DNA of 64,000 nt from a virus: positions 1-64,000 of the IMG/VR virus record IMGVR_UViG_3300046804_001782. One strand, 5' to 3'. Position 1 is the stretch's first letter. Every line of letters starts with the position of its first letter. The translations under genes were made by a program, and so were the position numbers. The notes beneath the pieces are model-generated. The model saw nothing but the letters and a program-made list of their open reading frames with translations. It made no database searches and was not told the origin of the DNA. Of this stretch, positions 1 to 6,279 are shown piece by piece.

Positions 1-1
1 A

Positions 2-151
2 CTCAGCACCTTGCAGGGTCTGTCCCGTGCGGCTAAGGATGCCGCACGCACCGCTCGTATGGAGATGACGGCAAACGCCGCCGCCGCCATTGAGAGCATC
101 ACCGACCCCACGGTCAAGGCGGCCATTCTGGCCGTCATGCCTCGTTCGTGA
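2..151 (+). CDS. C-terminal end of an unidentified protein (partial)
   Basis: An open frame enters from the left edge and ends at TGA 149-151, giving 49 residues. It is rich in Ala, Arg and Met (for example AAKDAARTARMEM) and looks helical. The frame is GC-rich with strong third-position G/C, as in the next few genes, and a stable hairpin follows the stop. No family can be named from this fragment. Confidence 0.6.
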   Translation, partial: LSTLQGLSRAAKDAARTARMEMTANAAAAIESITDPTVKAAILAVMPRS

Positions 152-159
152 CGCATCGC

Positions 160-186
160 CCCCACCCCAGAACCGCTGGGGTGGGG
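160..186 (+). terminator. GC-rich hairpin just after the first gene
   Basis: A perfect 10-bp inverted repeat (CCCCACCCCA, 160-169, with TGGGGTGGGG, 177-186) and a 7-nt loop sit 8 bp after the stop of the first gene. No T-run follows, so it is not a textbook intrinsic terminator. It may protect the 3' end, act with a factor, or be the first stem of the structured region downstream. Confidence 0.4.
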
Positions 187-475
187 TGCGGTGGACTAAC
201 GGTCTATGATCGTTAGTCCACCGTACCCCACCGCAAGGTGGGCGAGGCCACTACGCACACACGAATACAACGTGGGAACCTTTCGTCGTTGTGCTGCCGT
301 TCCGTTTCGACGGGACGACGCTGCAAACGTGGCACTGTCCAATCATCAGATACTGCCTTACCGTATAGGCGTAGAATCATATGGTGACCTAGCAAGTCGG
401 TCGTACAAGGCGACTCCAATGCTGTCTAAGGCCCCCTATGTATGTACGTTATTTAGTGCATATGTAGGGGGCCTT
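187..475 (+). ncRNA. Candidate structured noncoding RNA
   Basis: No convincing gene is seen here. The short open frames lack ribosome sites, but the stretch is a chain of hairpins: 13-bp stem 189-201/211-223; 227-232/237-242 with a GCAA tetraloop; 299-305/310-316 with a TTCG tetraloop and one G:T pair; 351-358/367-373 with one bulge; 395-399/411-415; and the terminator stem at 428-475. GNRA and UUCG tetraloops are typical of folded RNA. The first copy of the repeated GCAAACGTG element (323-341) lies inside. A small RNA ending at the terminator is the simplest reading. A long structured leader or trailer is the alternative. Confidence 0.35.
323..341 (+). repeat. GCAAACGTG-GTCCA element, copy 1
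   Basis: Core GCAAACGTGGCACTGTCCA. It is one of five copies in the plus arm (others at 5158, 9667, 13845 and 17697), all in the direction of transcription. GGAC at 313-316 can pair with GTCC at 337-340. Unlike the other copies it is not directly in front of a gene, but lies within the structured noncoding stretch. Confidence 0.6.
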
Positions 476-478
476 TAT
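428..478 (+). terminator. Intrinsic terminator
   Basis: A 17-bp stem with two G:T pairs (AAGGCCCCCTATGTATG, 428-444, with 459-475), a 14-nt loop and a short T-rich tail (TTATT, 474-478). It closes whatever is transcribed across the structured stretch upstream. Confidence 0.75.
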
Positions 479-479
479 T

Positions 480-592
480 GTTAGTGGCATCCCCCCGGTA
501 CCACTAACGAGTGTGTCCTACCCTTAGGGGTAGGGCATGCAGTATGCCCTAATAGGTCATAGTGCATGCCTTACCAATGAGGCATATTGACC
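480..592 (+). other. Hairpin-rich leader of the first small-gene operon
   Basis: This gene-free stretch holds a chain of inverted repeats: 480-487/501-508 (GTTAGTGG with CCACTAAC), 517-523/528-534 (CCTACCC, TTAG loop), an overlapping alternative 533-538/544-549 (GGGCAT with ATGCCC), and a two-part stem 555-559/588-592 plus 566-570/581-585. The last stem ends immediately before the strong ribosome site AAGGAGG at 594-600. Mutually exclusive stems next to a ribosome site suggest translational or attenuation control. No promoter was recognised. Confidence 0.4.
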
Positions 593-610
593 ATAAGGAG
601 GTCAATCGTT

Positions 611-796
611 ATGGCTAATACCGTTGTCCACGCACCGACCGCACCATACAGGGTGTGGCGTGAGCGTGACACATTTGTGGTAATCGCCGCATGCGCCTGT
701 GGCGGCGATTGTGCCATGACCGCCACCGTCTACTCCGACCGCTTCTACACCCCCGATGGTGACCCGTGGGTGCCGAACAAGGAGGACAACCGCTGA
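611..796 (+). CDS. Small Cys-containing protein of unknown function
   Basis: 61 residues beginning MANTVVHAP. The start is fixed by AAGGAGG (594-600) at good spacing; an in-frame ATG at 587 lies upstream of that site and is rejected. A CACGGDC cluster near residues 33-39 could bind metal. The stop overlaps the next start in a TGATG junction, so the two are translationally coupled. No family recognised. Confidence 0.75.
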   Translation: MANTVVHAPTAPYRVWRERDTFVVIAACACGGDCAMTATVYSDRFYTPDGDPWVPNKEDNR

Positions 797-1044
797 TGTC
801 CATCACCATCCATACGCACGATGGGGTGCATTATGTGTACCCCGAGGATCTGACCCTTGATTGGGCCGACTTCCGGTACGACAACTACCGGCACGGTGAG
901 ACGACCGTGCTCCAACCGCAACTGGAAGCACTCGGCTTCACCGTTCACGGTTGGTACAGCGCAGAGGCCGATTCGTTTGGAGTCTTGGTGCGTGCGGCAA
1001 ATGCCACGTACCACGACATTCGTGTCAAGTTCGTTTACGGATGA
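796..1044 (+). CDS. Small protein of unknown function
   Basis: 82 residues beginning MSITIHTHDGVHYVYPEDL. It is coupled to the preceding gene through TGATG, with AAGGAGG at 779-785 just upstream. It is aromatic-rich and probably a beta-rich globular domain, with no cysteine pairs, membrane segment or known motif. The next gene follows after 11 bp, so it belongs to the same operon. Confidence 0.75.
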   Translation: MSITIHTHDGVHYVYPEDLTLDWADFRYDNYRHGETTVLQPQLEALGFTVHGWYSAEADSFGVLVRAANATYHDIRVKFVYG

Positions 1045-1055
1045 AAGGAACATAC

Positions 1056-1268
1056 ATGAAGGTTGCCATCGACCTGCCCCATCAGGTCGCATATCTGGAC
1101 GATATCGATATCGATATCCCCACCTATAGCAGGGGTAAGGCCCTTGTTATGGAGGGCCGTCGCTCGTCGGTGAAGCCGAAGCACTACCGGCTGTTCTGGT
1201 ACACAAACGAGGTGACGCGCTCGTTCCGTGATCGCAAGGAGCGGTACATCGACCGTAACAAGCGATAA
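1056..1268 (+). CDS. Small basic protein of unknown function
   Basis: 70 residues beginning MKVAIDLPHQVAYLDD. GAAAGGA lies a few bases before this ATG, so it is preferred over an earlier in-frame start at 951 that would run through the previous gene. The N-terminal half is acidic (DDIDIDID, from a GATATC triplet repeat); the C-terminal half is strongly basic (RSFRDRKERYIDRNKR), which suggests nucleic-acid contact. It is the last gene before a 243-bp noncoding stretch. Confidence 0.7.
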   Translation: MKVAIDLPHQVAYLDDIDIDIPTYSRGKALVMEGRRSSVKPKHYRLFWYTNEVTRSFRDRKERYIDRNKR

Positions 1269-1286
1269 CGCTAATCGTCCTGAGTA

Positions 1287-1480
1287 TGACGTAAAAATGC
1301 TCAATGCTTACCGTTCGGGGCTTTCGACGGCGTAGCCCGATACGTTACGGGCATATCAGCATAGAGAAAGAGGGGCCATGCGCTGATATTCATTATTACG
1401 GTTTCGTCCACCTATAAACAGAACGGACGGCGCTTTTGCCCATTGGGGGCTTTACGGGTTCGACTCCCGAAATGTGCGCT
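1287..1480 (+). ncRNA. Structured noncoding stretch with a tRNA T-arm-like hairpin
   Basis: Hairpins seen are GGGC/GCCC (1318-1321/1335-1338) around TTTCGAC, the alternative GCCCG/CGGGC (1335-1339/1348-1352), ATATCAGC/GCTGATAT (1353-1360/1382-1389), CGTCC/GGACG (1405-1409/1425-1429), an outer GCGC/GCGC (1430-1433/1476-1479), and CGGG-TTCGACT-CCCG (1455-1469). The last is the consensus of a tRNA TpsiC arm. TTTCGAC near the start and the T-arm near the end recall the order in tmRNA, but the acceptor stem does not pair, no tag frame is visible, and the length is too short. It could be a decayed tRNA or tmRNA, or a new structured RNA. Confidence 0.35.
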
Positions 1481-1548
1481 CTGATAACAAAACAGAAAGG
1501 AAAGGAATGCAATGCGTAACAAGCACATTGTTCACGCCAGCGATTGTG
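1481..1548 (+). repeat. Duplicated leader, copy A
   Basis: The stretch from CTGATAACAAAACAGAAAGG through the first codons of the following gene (ending CGATTGTG) recurs almost unchanged at 2048-2110. The shared part includes the ribosome site, start codon and about eleven codons (M-R/H-NKHIVHASDC). Copy A leads a full-length gene; copy B leads only a 19-codon frame. Confidence 0.85.
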
Positions 1549-1850
1549 ACACGCTAACTGTGTCACGTTTGCACGGTATCATCATCAAGAGGGCAACGGC
1601 CCTCTCTCTTGGTGACATCATCATCAACCCGCCGTTTTTCATCGACGGAAAGTTGATGTGCGACTCGTACACGTTCCGTGTGACGGGTCTGCGTCATACG
1701 GGAGACGACGTACACGTGTGGGGCGACGACGGCTCGGAGTTCTCAACCTCCGACAACAACAGGGTTATCGTCTACCGTTCTGAGGACACAGAAGTAAAGC
1801 AAGCGGATCCTGAGTTGGAGCGCATGCTTGACCGGTTGGATAAGCAGTGA
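1512..1850 (+). CDS. Protein of unknown function (112 aa)
   Basis: MRNKHIVHASDCDTL at the N-terminus, with AGAAAGGAAAGGA directly before the ATG. The middle reads as a beta-rich domain (FRVTGLRHTGDDVHVWGDDG), similar in feel to small SH3 or KOW barrels, though no motif is decisive. The C-terminal helix is charged (DPELERMLDRLDKQ). The first 13 codons are part of a duplicated leader found again at 2048. The stop overlaps the next gene (GTGA). Confidence 0.75.
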   Translation: MRNKHIVHASDCDTLTVSRLHGIIIKRATALSLGDIIINPPFFIDGKLMCDSYTFRVTGLRHTGDDVHVWGDDGSEFSTSDNNRVIVYRSEDTEVKQADPELERMLDRLDKQ

Positions 1851-2044
1851 GGATCACATTCCTCAAACATCCCGGTATGGGTAAGGCCATAAGGGAGTTG
1901 TTCTGTGGGCATTTGATTGACACAGAGCGCACTCTTTATGTGTTCCGTACCCATAAGGGTGAGTTGACCGAATGCCCACACGGCTGTGGGCCACAGAAGA
2001 CACGACATGTGCGGAACGCCGAAAACATCAAGGAGGCCCAGTAG
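1847..2044 (+). CDS. Small Cys/His-containing protein, GTG start
   Basis: 65 residues, read from GTG 1847 that overlaps the preceding TGA (GTGA coupling). Contains CPHGCG around residues 43-48 and a C20 further up, a possible small metal site. Basic C-terminus (TRHVRNAENIKEAQ). No family recognised. The copy-B leader begins three bases after the stop. Confidence 0.65.
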   Translation: MRITFLKHPGMGKAIRELFCGHLIDTERTLYVFRTHKGELTECPHGCGPQKTRHVRNAENIKEAQ

Positions 2045-2047
2045 TGG

Positions 2048-2110
2048 CTGATAACAAAACAGAAAGGAATGACATGCATAACAAGCACATTGTTCACGCC
2101 AGCGATTGTG
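2048..2110 (+). repeat. Duplicated leader, copy B
   Basis: Near-identical to 1481-1548 apart from a few substitutions and a short deletion. After CGATTGTG the two copies diverge abruptly, which marks the end of the duplicated segment. Here it supplies a ribosome site and start to a 19-codon frame. Confidence 0.85.
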
Positions 2111-2133
2111 CTGCCGGGGAGGTGACGGCATGA
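2074..2133 (+). CDS. 19-codon leader peptide from a duplicated gene start
   Basis: ATG 2074 to TGA 2131-2133 encodes MHNKHIVHASDCAAGEVTA. The first twelve residues match the start of the protein at 1512. The stop overlaps the ATG at 2130 (ATGA), and its own coding sequence contains GGGGAGG, the ribosome site of the next gene. It could be a decayed gene copy or a leader that couples translation into the following gene. Confidence 0.5.
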   Translation: MHNKHIVHASDCAAGEVTA

Positions 2134-2288
2134 GCATCTTCCCCGAAGATGTGTGCCCTGAGTGTGTCCCCATGTGTGACACCTGCGACAAGCCTGCCAC
2201 GGAGGTACATGGTGGTACGGACTGGTTCTGCGCCGATCACTTTGAGCAGTTCCGAGCCGACCTGTTGGGAAAAGAGGATCAGCAATGA
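2130..2288 (+). CDS. CxxC zinc-finger microprotein
   Basis: 52 residues (MSIFPEDVCPECVPMCDTCD). GGGGAGG at 2116-2122 sets this ATG and excludes an in-frame start at 2106. Cysteines pair as CPEC, CDTC and a later FCADHF, a pattern of a treble-clef or ribbon binding one or two zinc ions. Overlaps the next gene by ATGA. Function unknown. Confidence 0.75.
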   Translation: MSIFPEDVCPECVPMCDTCDKPATEVHGGTDWFCADHFEQFRADLLGKEDQQ

Positions 2289-2485
2289 TCCTCAATGGCT
2301 TTTTCGTTACCTGCCCTGAGTGTAAGAAGTTGCACACAGCGGAGGTCAGACTCGTATGCACCTGTGGTGCATACGTCCCGACATGGGAGAAGCACTCTGA
2401 TGTTCCTACGAACATCAAAGCCATCATCCGCAAAGTTGTCGATAACTACGACAACATGAAGAAAATGGAGGAAGAACAATCATGA
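2285..2485 (+). CDS. Zinc-ribbon microprotein
   Basis: 66 residues with CPEC (10-13) and CTCG (26-29), the spacing of a zinc ribbon, followed by a charged helix ending KKMEEEQS. Coupled to both neighbours by ATGA overlaps. Such one-ribbon proteins often bind nucleic acids or RNA polymerase, but nothing here proves a target. Confidence 0.75.
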   Translation: MILNGFFVTCPECKKLHTAEVRLVCTCGAYVPTWEKHSDVPTNIKAIIRKVVDNYDNMKKMEEEQS

Positions 2486-2604
2486 ATTGGAGAAACCCTT
2501 ACGGGTATCTGCCGATGACAATCACCGTGTACGGACTGTATGGGCTGTTCGTGGTGTTGTTCGCCGTTGCCGTGGTGCAACGAGTCAAGGACAAGAGGAA
2601 GTGA
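2482..2604 (+). CDS. 40-residue single-pass membrane protein
   Basis: Reads MNWRNPYGYLPMTITVYGLY then a hydrophobic run (GLFVVLFAVAVV) and the basic tail QRVKDKRK, so one membrane helix with a cytoplasmic positive end. ATGA overlap with the gene before and GTGA overlap with the gene after make it a good fit in the chain, despite its size. Confidence 0.65.
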   Translation: MNWRNPYGYLPMTITVYGLYGLFVVLFAVAVVQRVKDKRK

Positions 2605-2885
2605 CGTGGGACTGCCCCGACTGTGTGTACGTCGGGGAACACAAGAACGAATGGGGAGTGTTCTCCCTTTTCGTCCACTATCGACCGGAGTACGACAAGC
2701 GGGAGATGGTGGCCGTCTATGGCTGTAATGACAGTGATTACCCTGATTACCAATCAGGGGAAGCCTGTGATTACAGACAAGCAGACAGAGATGGTTACAT
2801 TTCGCCCGTTCGTGTGGCATTAGAAAATGCCATCAAGTTGGGAGTTCCGGGGTTCACCCCGGACCTTATCAAGGAGGAAAGATGA
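2601..2885 (+). CDS. CxxC-containing protein of unknown function
   Basis: 94 residues from GTG 2601, which overlaps the TGA of the small membrane protein; AAGAGGA precedes it. A longer in-frame reading from 2487 would cover that whole gene in another frame and is rejected. N-terminal WDCPDC; later GCNDSDYPDY and an acidic middle. The C-terminus reads PVRVALENAIKLGVPGFTPD. No family recognised. Confidence 0.7.
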   Translation: MTWDCPDCVYVGEHKNEWGVFSLFVHYRPEYDKREMVAVYGCNDSDYPDYQSGEACDYRQADRDGYISPVRVALENAIKLGVPGFTPDLIKEER

Positions 2886-3082
2886 ATCCGAAATGGCAGG
2901 AAGGTGCGTGGTATACGCACATCAAGTATCCGGGGCGGCGGTTGCAGGTAACCAAAGTCATGGGAGACATGGCCGCTGGCTACGTCTACATTGGCATGGG
3001 CGAGTTCGGGAAGCGCCCATCGTGGTGGGCCATCACGCTGTCGCCAGAAGATTGGGATCTCTGTGAAGTTATTGCATCATGA
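2882..3082 (+). CDS. Trp-rich protein of unknown function (66 aa)
   Basis: MNPKWQEGAWYTHIKYPGRR at the start, AAGGAGGAAAG immediately upstream, ATGA overlap with the previous gene and with the next. A compact Trp/Tyr/Gly-rich beta domain is likely (GYVYIGMGEFGKRPSWW). No cysteine pairs or membrane segment. Confidence 0.75.
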   Translation: MNPKWQEGAWYTHIKYPGRRLQVTKVMGDMAAGYVYIGMGEFGKRPSWWAITLSPEDWDLCEVIAS

Positions 3083-3618
3083 TACCTGATCATATTCAGG
3101 AAGCGGTTGCTAGGTATCGACCGCACGTTATCCCTGATAACAGGGAAGTAAGGGCGGGGGATATCCGCAACATACGTACGATGGACGGTAAGTACAGTCG
3201 TCTTGGTGTTGTTCTAAAGGTGAACAAACCGAGGGATGGCTATCCCGACACCATCGCACAGGTGACTCTGCTGCATCCTTATACAGAGTTGGCAACTAAC
3301 AGTGACGTTGTAGTAACTGGGGATCATAAGACAGTCCCCTATAACGTCGTCGTTGAAACGTTCCTATTAGGAATCGTATGGTTGTCTCAGTTGGGTCCTC
3401 TCGTGGGGACCATAAGCGAAGAGGCACTTGATTGTTGTTGGTCTGATAACAAACAGACCGATAACTGTTATCGAGGTACTCATTTGGCCGGTTCTCTTGA
3501 TTCCCGGTGGACATTCAAAGAGAACGAATTTGATGAGTTTGCATTGTTTACCGAGGACTCCACTAAATATATCCTTGATGAAGCAGACAGGTATTCCAAA
3601 CAAAGGAGACAGTCATGA
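3079..3618 (+). CDS. Protein of unknown function (179 aa)
   Basis: The largest gene of the first 4 kb. The N-terminal half (RNIRTMDGKYSRLGVVLKVN) looks like an SH3/KOW-type barrel followed by QVTLLHPYTELATNSDVVV. The C-terminal half holds CCWSDNKQTDNC and is rich in aromatic and acidic residues. Coupled by ATGA to both neighbours. Not assigned to a family. Confidence 0.75.
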   Translation: MIPDHIQEAVARYRPHVIPDNREVRAGDIRNIRTMDGKYSRLGVVLKVNKPRDGYPDTIAQVTLLHPYTELATNSDVVVTGDHKTVPYNVVVETFLLGIVWLSQLGPLVGTISEEALDCCWSDNKQTDNCYRGTHLAGSLDSRWTFKENEFDEFALFTEDSTKYILDEADRYSKQRRQS

Positions 3619-3920
3619 CCAGCATCAACCCCGAATTCAACGGGGAGCAGCAGAAGCCCATGCACTTCTGCGCCGAAATCTCGTATGACACCCCGGACGG
3701 TAACGTCCACTCAGACATCTGTTTCTCCTGCACAGAAGACAGGTTGATGCAGGAGAAGTACAGGCAATTCATCCACGATTGCTTGGACGAGTGGCTGGAC
3801 AAGTCCAACGGGAGTGGAGCCTTTTGGCTCGCCGGTTGGGAATACTGGGACAGCCTCAAAAAGGAAACCATCGAAGACTACCTGACCGGATTGCTCCACA
3901 AGAACAGGGAGAAGAAGTGA
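3615..3920 (+). CDS. Protein of unknown function (101 aa)
   Basis: ACAAAGGAGACAG precedes the ATG. Contains SDICFSC and long amphipathic helices (LMQEKYRQFIHDCLDEWLDK; WEYWDSLKKETIEDYL). Acidic overall with a basic tail (HKNREKK). Coupled by ATGA and GTGA overlaps to the flanking genes. Confidence 0.7.
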   Translation: MTSINPEFNGEQQKPMHFCAEISYDTPDGNVHSDICFSCTEDRLMQEKYRQFIHDCLDEWLDKSNGSGAFWLAGWEYWDSLKKETIEDYLTGLLHKNREKK

Positions 3921-4105
3921 AGAACATTGTTTTGTGGACTGTGATGCTTTTCAATGTATTACAGTTTTTTAGGTACTGGTTCGTCCAGACCTTTATCGTC
4001 AAAGTAGAACTGACGGAAGAAGAAGTACGTCGGTTCGTAAAACCATCGTGGCACATGCTTATGTATGGTGCTATTGCGATGTTCAGCGTGTACACCCTCG
4101 TATAA
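3917..4105 (+). CDS. Two-helix small membrane protein
   Basis: 62 residues from GTG 3917, overlapping the previous TGA. Two hydrophobic segments, about residues 4-25 (IVLWTVMLFNVLQFFRYWF) and 43-61 (WHMLMYGAIAMFSVYTLV), separated by a charged cytoplasmic-type loop (ELTEEEVRRFVK). It could be a superinfection or membrane-stress protein; nothing identifies it as a holin. Confidence 0.65.
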   Translation: MKNIVLWTVMLFNVLQFFRYWFVQTFIVKVELTEEEVRRFVKPSWHMLMYGAIAMFSVYTLV

Positions 4106-4114
4106 GGAGACAAG

Positions 4115-4342
4115 GTGATCATCAAGCCTGATGAAGTACTCAGCGACTTCGTGGATCCTATCCACGCAGAGTCTGTGCGTTTCGTAAGGGAACGTATCAG
4201 ACCCGTAACGGAAATATTACAGCGTCGTACACAAACGTGGACGCTTTCAGAGATGCCACCTGACTGGGGTAGGTATCAACGTCGCCCGAAATCGCTTCGT
4301 AAGCGAAACAAATATCTGAGAAAGGAACATTATGCTCAGTAA
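4115..4342 (+). CDS. Basic protein of unknown function, GTG start
   Basis: 75 residues. TAAGGAGA lies 7-8 bp before GTG 4115. The C-terminal third is very basic (RYQRRPKSLRKRNKYLRKE), suggesting nucleic-acid binding. Overlaps the following gene by 11 bp in another frame. Confidence 0.7.
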   Translation: MIIKPDEVLSDFVDPIHAESVRFVRERIRPVTEILQRRTQTWTLSEMPPDWGRYQRRPKSLRKRNKYLRKEHYAQ

Positions 4343-4589
4343 TCTGCCGCCCGGTGTGTCTGATAGGCACATCCCCGGATATGACAATGGTATCTATGAA
4401 GTAGATCCAATGTCAGATGAGGGCATGCAAATGCCCGTAGACGAGTGTCGTTGCACAGCGTGCAACACTCTCGTCGGCCCCTACACATGGGGTGATTCAT
4501 ATGCATCGTGGGATCCTTGTTGGGCTAACGACGAGGGAATCCTGTGGTGTGAAGAGTGTTACACAAGCATCATGGAACAAGGAGAATAA
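4332..4589 (+). CDS. Cys-rich zinc-binding-type protein
   Basis: 85 residues; GAGAAAGGAAC precedes the ATG. CRCTAC (39-44) and CEEC (74-77) form two knuckles of a probable zinc ribbon or RING-like fold, with a conserved-looking Trp-rich loop between them (TWGDSYASWDPCW). The ending MEQGE is followed closely by the next gene. Confidence 0.7.
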   Translation: MLSNLPPGVSDRHIPGYDNGIYEVDPMSDEGMQMPVDECRCTACNTLVGPYTWGDSYASWDPCWANDEGILWCEECYTSIMEQGE

Positions 4590-4590
4590 A

Positions 4591-5145
4591 ATGCCCAACT
4601 GGTGTGGAAATACGCTTGTCATTCGTGGCCCAAAGGAAGACCGTGATACGTTTGTCAACGGTATTCCTATCTCAAATGAGAATAAGCCATTCAATTTCAT
4701 TGAGCACTACGTACCGCTTCCCGACGACATTGGTGACGGTTGGTATGACTGGGCCATTGAAAATTGGGGAACAAAGTGGGGTGACTGTGAGATGTCAGTT
4801 CTCCACCACAACGATAAGGAGACTGCTCTGGGATTCTCCACTGCTTGGGGACCGCCCATCCCGGCAATCATTACTATCTCCCAACTGTTTCCAACGTTGC
4901 AATTCGTACTCGCTTACGAAGAGGGAGGAATGTGCTTCTTGGGGGCAGTAGGCGTAGTTGGTGGTATGTGTGTGTATGACAAGTTCATTGAGGGTGCTGA
5001 ATATGAAAACCTGTATCCCGAACGGCAGGATTATGATGATGACATTGATACATACTACGAAAGTGGTTACGAAGCAGTTATTGAGGAACTCTCTCGCATT
5101 TCCGATGAAGCGTGGGAGCATCTGGGAAATGTCACATCAGTATGA
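4591..5145 (+). CDS. YubB/Api92-like (DUF1281-type) protein
   Basis: 184 residues beginning MPNWCGNTLVIRGPKED; AAGGAGAA sits just before ATG 4591. The MxNWCxNxLxIxG opening and the internal WAIENWGTKWGDC block are hallmarks of the Api92/YubB ferredoxin-like family, found in plasmids and phages. Its biochemical role is not established. The C-terminal part (residues ~110-184) is acidic and Tyr-rich. It ends shortly before the second copy of the repeated intergenic element. I am confident of the family and not of any function. Confidence 0.75.
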   Translation: MPNWCGNTLVIRGPKEDRDTFVNGIPISNENKPFNFIEHYVPLPDDIGDGWYDWAIENWGTKWGDCEMSVLHHNDKETALGFSTAWGPPIPAIITISQLFPTLQFVLAYEEGGMCFLGAVGVVGGMCVYDKFIEGAEYENLYPERQDYDDDIDTYYESGYEAVIEELSRISDEAWEHLGNVTSV

Positions 5146-5157
5146 CAGCGGCACGCT

Positions 5158-5176
5158 GCAAACGTGCCACCGTCCA
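5158..5176 (+). repeat. GCAAACGTG-GTCCA element, copy 2
   Basis: Core GCAAACGTGCCACCGTCCA in the 54-bp gap between two genes. GGCACG (5150-5155) and CGTGCC (5163-5168) make a 6-bp stem around loop CTGCAAA. It lies 24 bp before the next start codon. Confidence 0.8.
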
Positions 5177-5199
5177 AACCAAAAGAAAGAGGTGCTCTA

Positions 5200-5601
5200 A
5201 TGAATTGCAAACAGTGTGATAAGAAACTGTATAAGCCGAGATATCAAATTGGTTTGTGCAGCACCTGTAAGCCAGATCGACATGCAAAAAGTAGTGGCAT
5301 TAGTGTTAGCCGCACTTGTGCAGCATGTAACAAAGCAATCAACAAGAGAAGCCACGGGACCGGATTGTGTTCTATTTGCGTGCGTAAGAGGCATACAGAA
5401 CACAATGACGTATACACATCATCAGACTTCAACCTGAGTAACTTGTCTTACGAAGAGCGTTGTCTTGTGTTTATGTGGGCGGCAGGGGTTGATATTTCAA
5501 CGTACTTTGATCCCCGTCAAATCAGTAAGTGGGAACGTGCTGGAACAGTACGAGTTGGTTACGATACAAAAAGCAACAGAGTTATGCGACACATGGGGTG
5601 A
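5200..5601 (+). CDS. Tandem zinc-ribbon protein with C-terminal helical domain
   Basis: 133 residues from ATG 5200 (AAAGAGGTG upstream). The N-terminal ~65 residues contain two copies of the same unit: CKQCDKKLYKPRYQIGLCSTC and CAACNKAINKRSHGTGLCSIC, each with two CxxC knuckles and a basic loop ending in H, so two zinc ions. The C-terminal half (LSYEERCLVFMWAAGVDIST) looks helical with a possible HTH (QISKWERAGTVRVG). A DNA- or RNA-binding regulator is plausible; family unknown. The repeated intergenic element lies in its leader. Confidence 0.75.
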   Translation: MNCKQCDKKLYKPRYQIGLCSTCKPDRHAKSSGISVSRTCAACNKAINKRSHGTGLCSICVRKRHTEHNDVYTSSDFNLSNLSYEERCLVFMWAAGVDISTYFDPRQISKWERAGTVRVGYDTKSNRVMRHMG

Positions 5602-5603
5602 TT

Positions 5604-5804
5604 ATGAATTGCGTATATTGTGGTTGTGATATGCGACCAGAACGTGCAGAGTTGTATGACTACTGCACAAGCGAGGAATGCTACAAACAAGGATTCAAAC
5701 AATCCGAGTACGTGGTTCTGGGCGTGCATAAATCTACGCCTGTAATTTGTTCCGTTCGTGACACGTTGGTTACAGATAACCGTTCATATATGGTTACCAA
5801 ATGA
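5604..5804 (+). CDS. Zinc-ribbon microprotein
   Basis: 66 residues, MNCVYCGCDM at the start and YCTSEECYKQGF after 18 residues, giving a CxxC-x15-CxxxxC ribbon. The remainder is a short beta-rich tail (EYVVLGVHKSTPVICSV). It follows the tandem zinc protein by 2 bp and overlaps the winged-helix gene by ATGA. Confidence 0.75.
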   Translation: MNCVYCGCDMRPERAELYDYCTSEECYKQGFKQSEYVVLGVHKSTPVICSVRDTLVTDNRSYMVTK

Positions 5805-6055
5805 GCCAGCGTTACAACACAAACGGGCGCACACACGTCGCCCTCCTCATTGCCAAACACTTCGGCAAACCTTTTACGATTGATGATATGCAAAAGATAT
5901 CAGCATTGTTTGTTGATCGTAAACTTGCAAGTAAAGCATTGAACACCCTGAGAAACTGGGGATTCGTTGCCAAACTTGATGATAGTTGGTGCATCACCCG
6001 TGAGGGCGTAGAGCATCTGTATACAACAGCAAAAACCTATGCATCTAGAGATTGA
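5801..6055 (+). CDS. Small winged-helix protein (plus-arm paralogue)
   Basis: 84 residues. The layout is helix (RTHVALLIAKHFGKPF), helix (IDDMQKISALFVD), recognition helix (KLASKALNTLRNWGF) and wing (VAKLDDSWCITREGVEHLY), a wHTH resembling small transcriptional regulators. It aligns along almost its whole length with the minus-strand protein at 21823-22107: RTHVALL, GKPFT/KKPFT, CIT-x-GV-HLY-TAKTY are shared. Probably a DNA-binding regulator; target unknown. Confidence 0.75.
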   Translation: MSQRYNTNGRTHVALLIAKHFGKPFTIDDMQKISALFVDRKLASKALNTLRNWGFVAKLDDSWCITREGVEHLYTTAKTYASRD

Positions 6056-6069
6056 GGGGAGGTTAGAAC

Positions 6070-6267
6070 ATGCTTGCATACTTCGCTAGTGATGGAAACT
6101 TTGGTGATGCCACCGACTTGGTGCTCATTGACGTATCCAACTTTACATCAGAAGATTGGGAAGAACTTGATATGGTTCCAGATAATGAGCGTCAGGAGCG
6201 TGCCATTGAGTTGGCAAAATCTTACAATCAAAATTCAGAAACAACCCATTACATTGGCAACTTCTAA
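6070..6267 (+). CDS. Small acidic protein of unknown function
   Basis: 65 residues, MLAYFASDGNFGDATDLVLI. GGGGAGG stands about 8 bp before the ATG. Acidic, with a central amphipathic segment (TSEDWEELDMVPDNERQERA). Last gene before a 90-bp gap that carries a promoter-like sequence. Confidence 0.65.
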   Translation: MLAYFASDGNFGDATDLVLIDVSNFTSEDWEELDMVPDNERQERAIELAKSYNQNSETTHYIGNF

Positions 6268-6279
6268 CCACAACAACGA

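Noticed and set aside
1099-1118. GATATC triplet palindrome as a regulatory site
   Set aside because: It lies in coding sequence for DIDIDI and is explained by the amino-acid repeat.
1318-1480. Complete tmRNA gene
   Set aside because: The candidate acceptor arms do not pair, no tag reading frame ending in a stop is visible, and the length is about half of the usual.
4229-4245. Sixth copy of the repeated element (ACAAACGTGGACG)
   Set aside because: It lacks the GTCCA half and the leading G, and lies within a gene.
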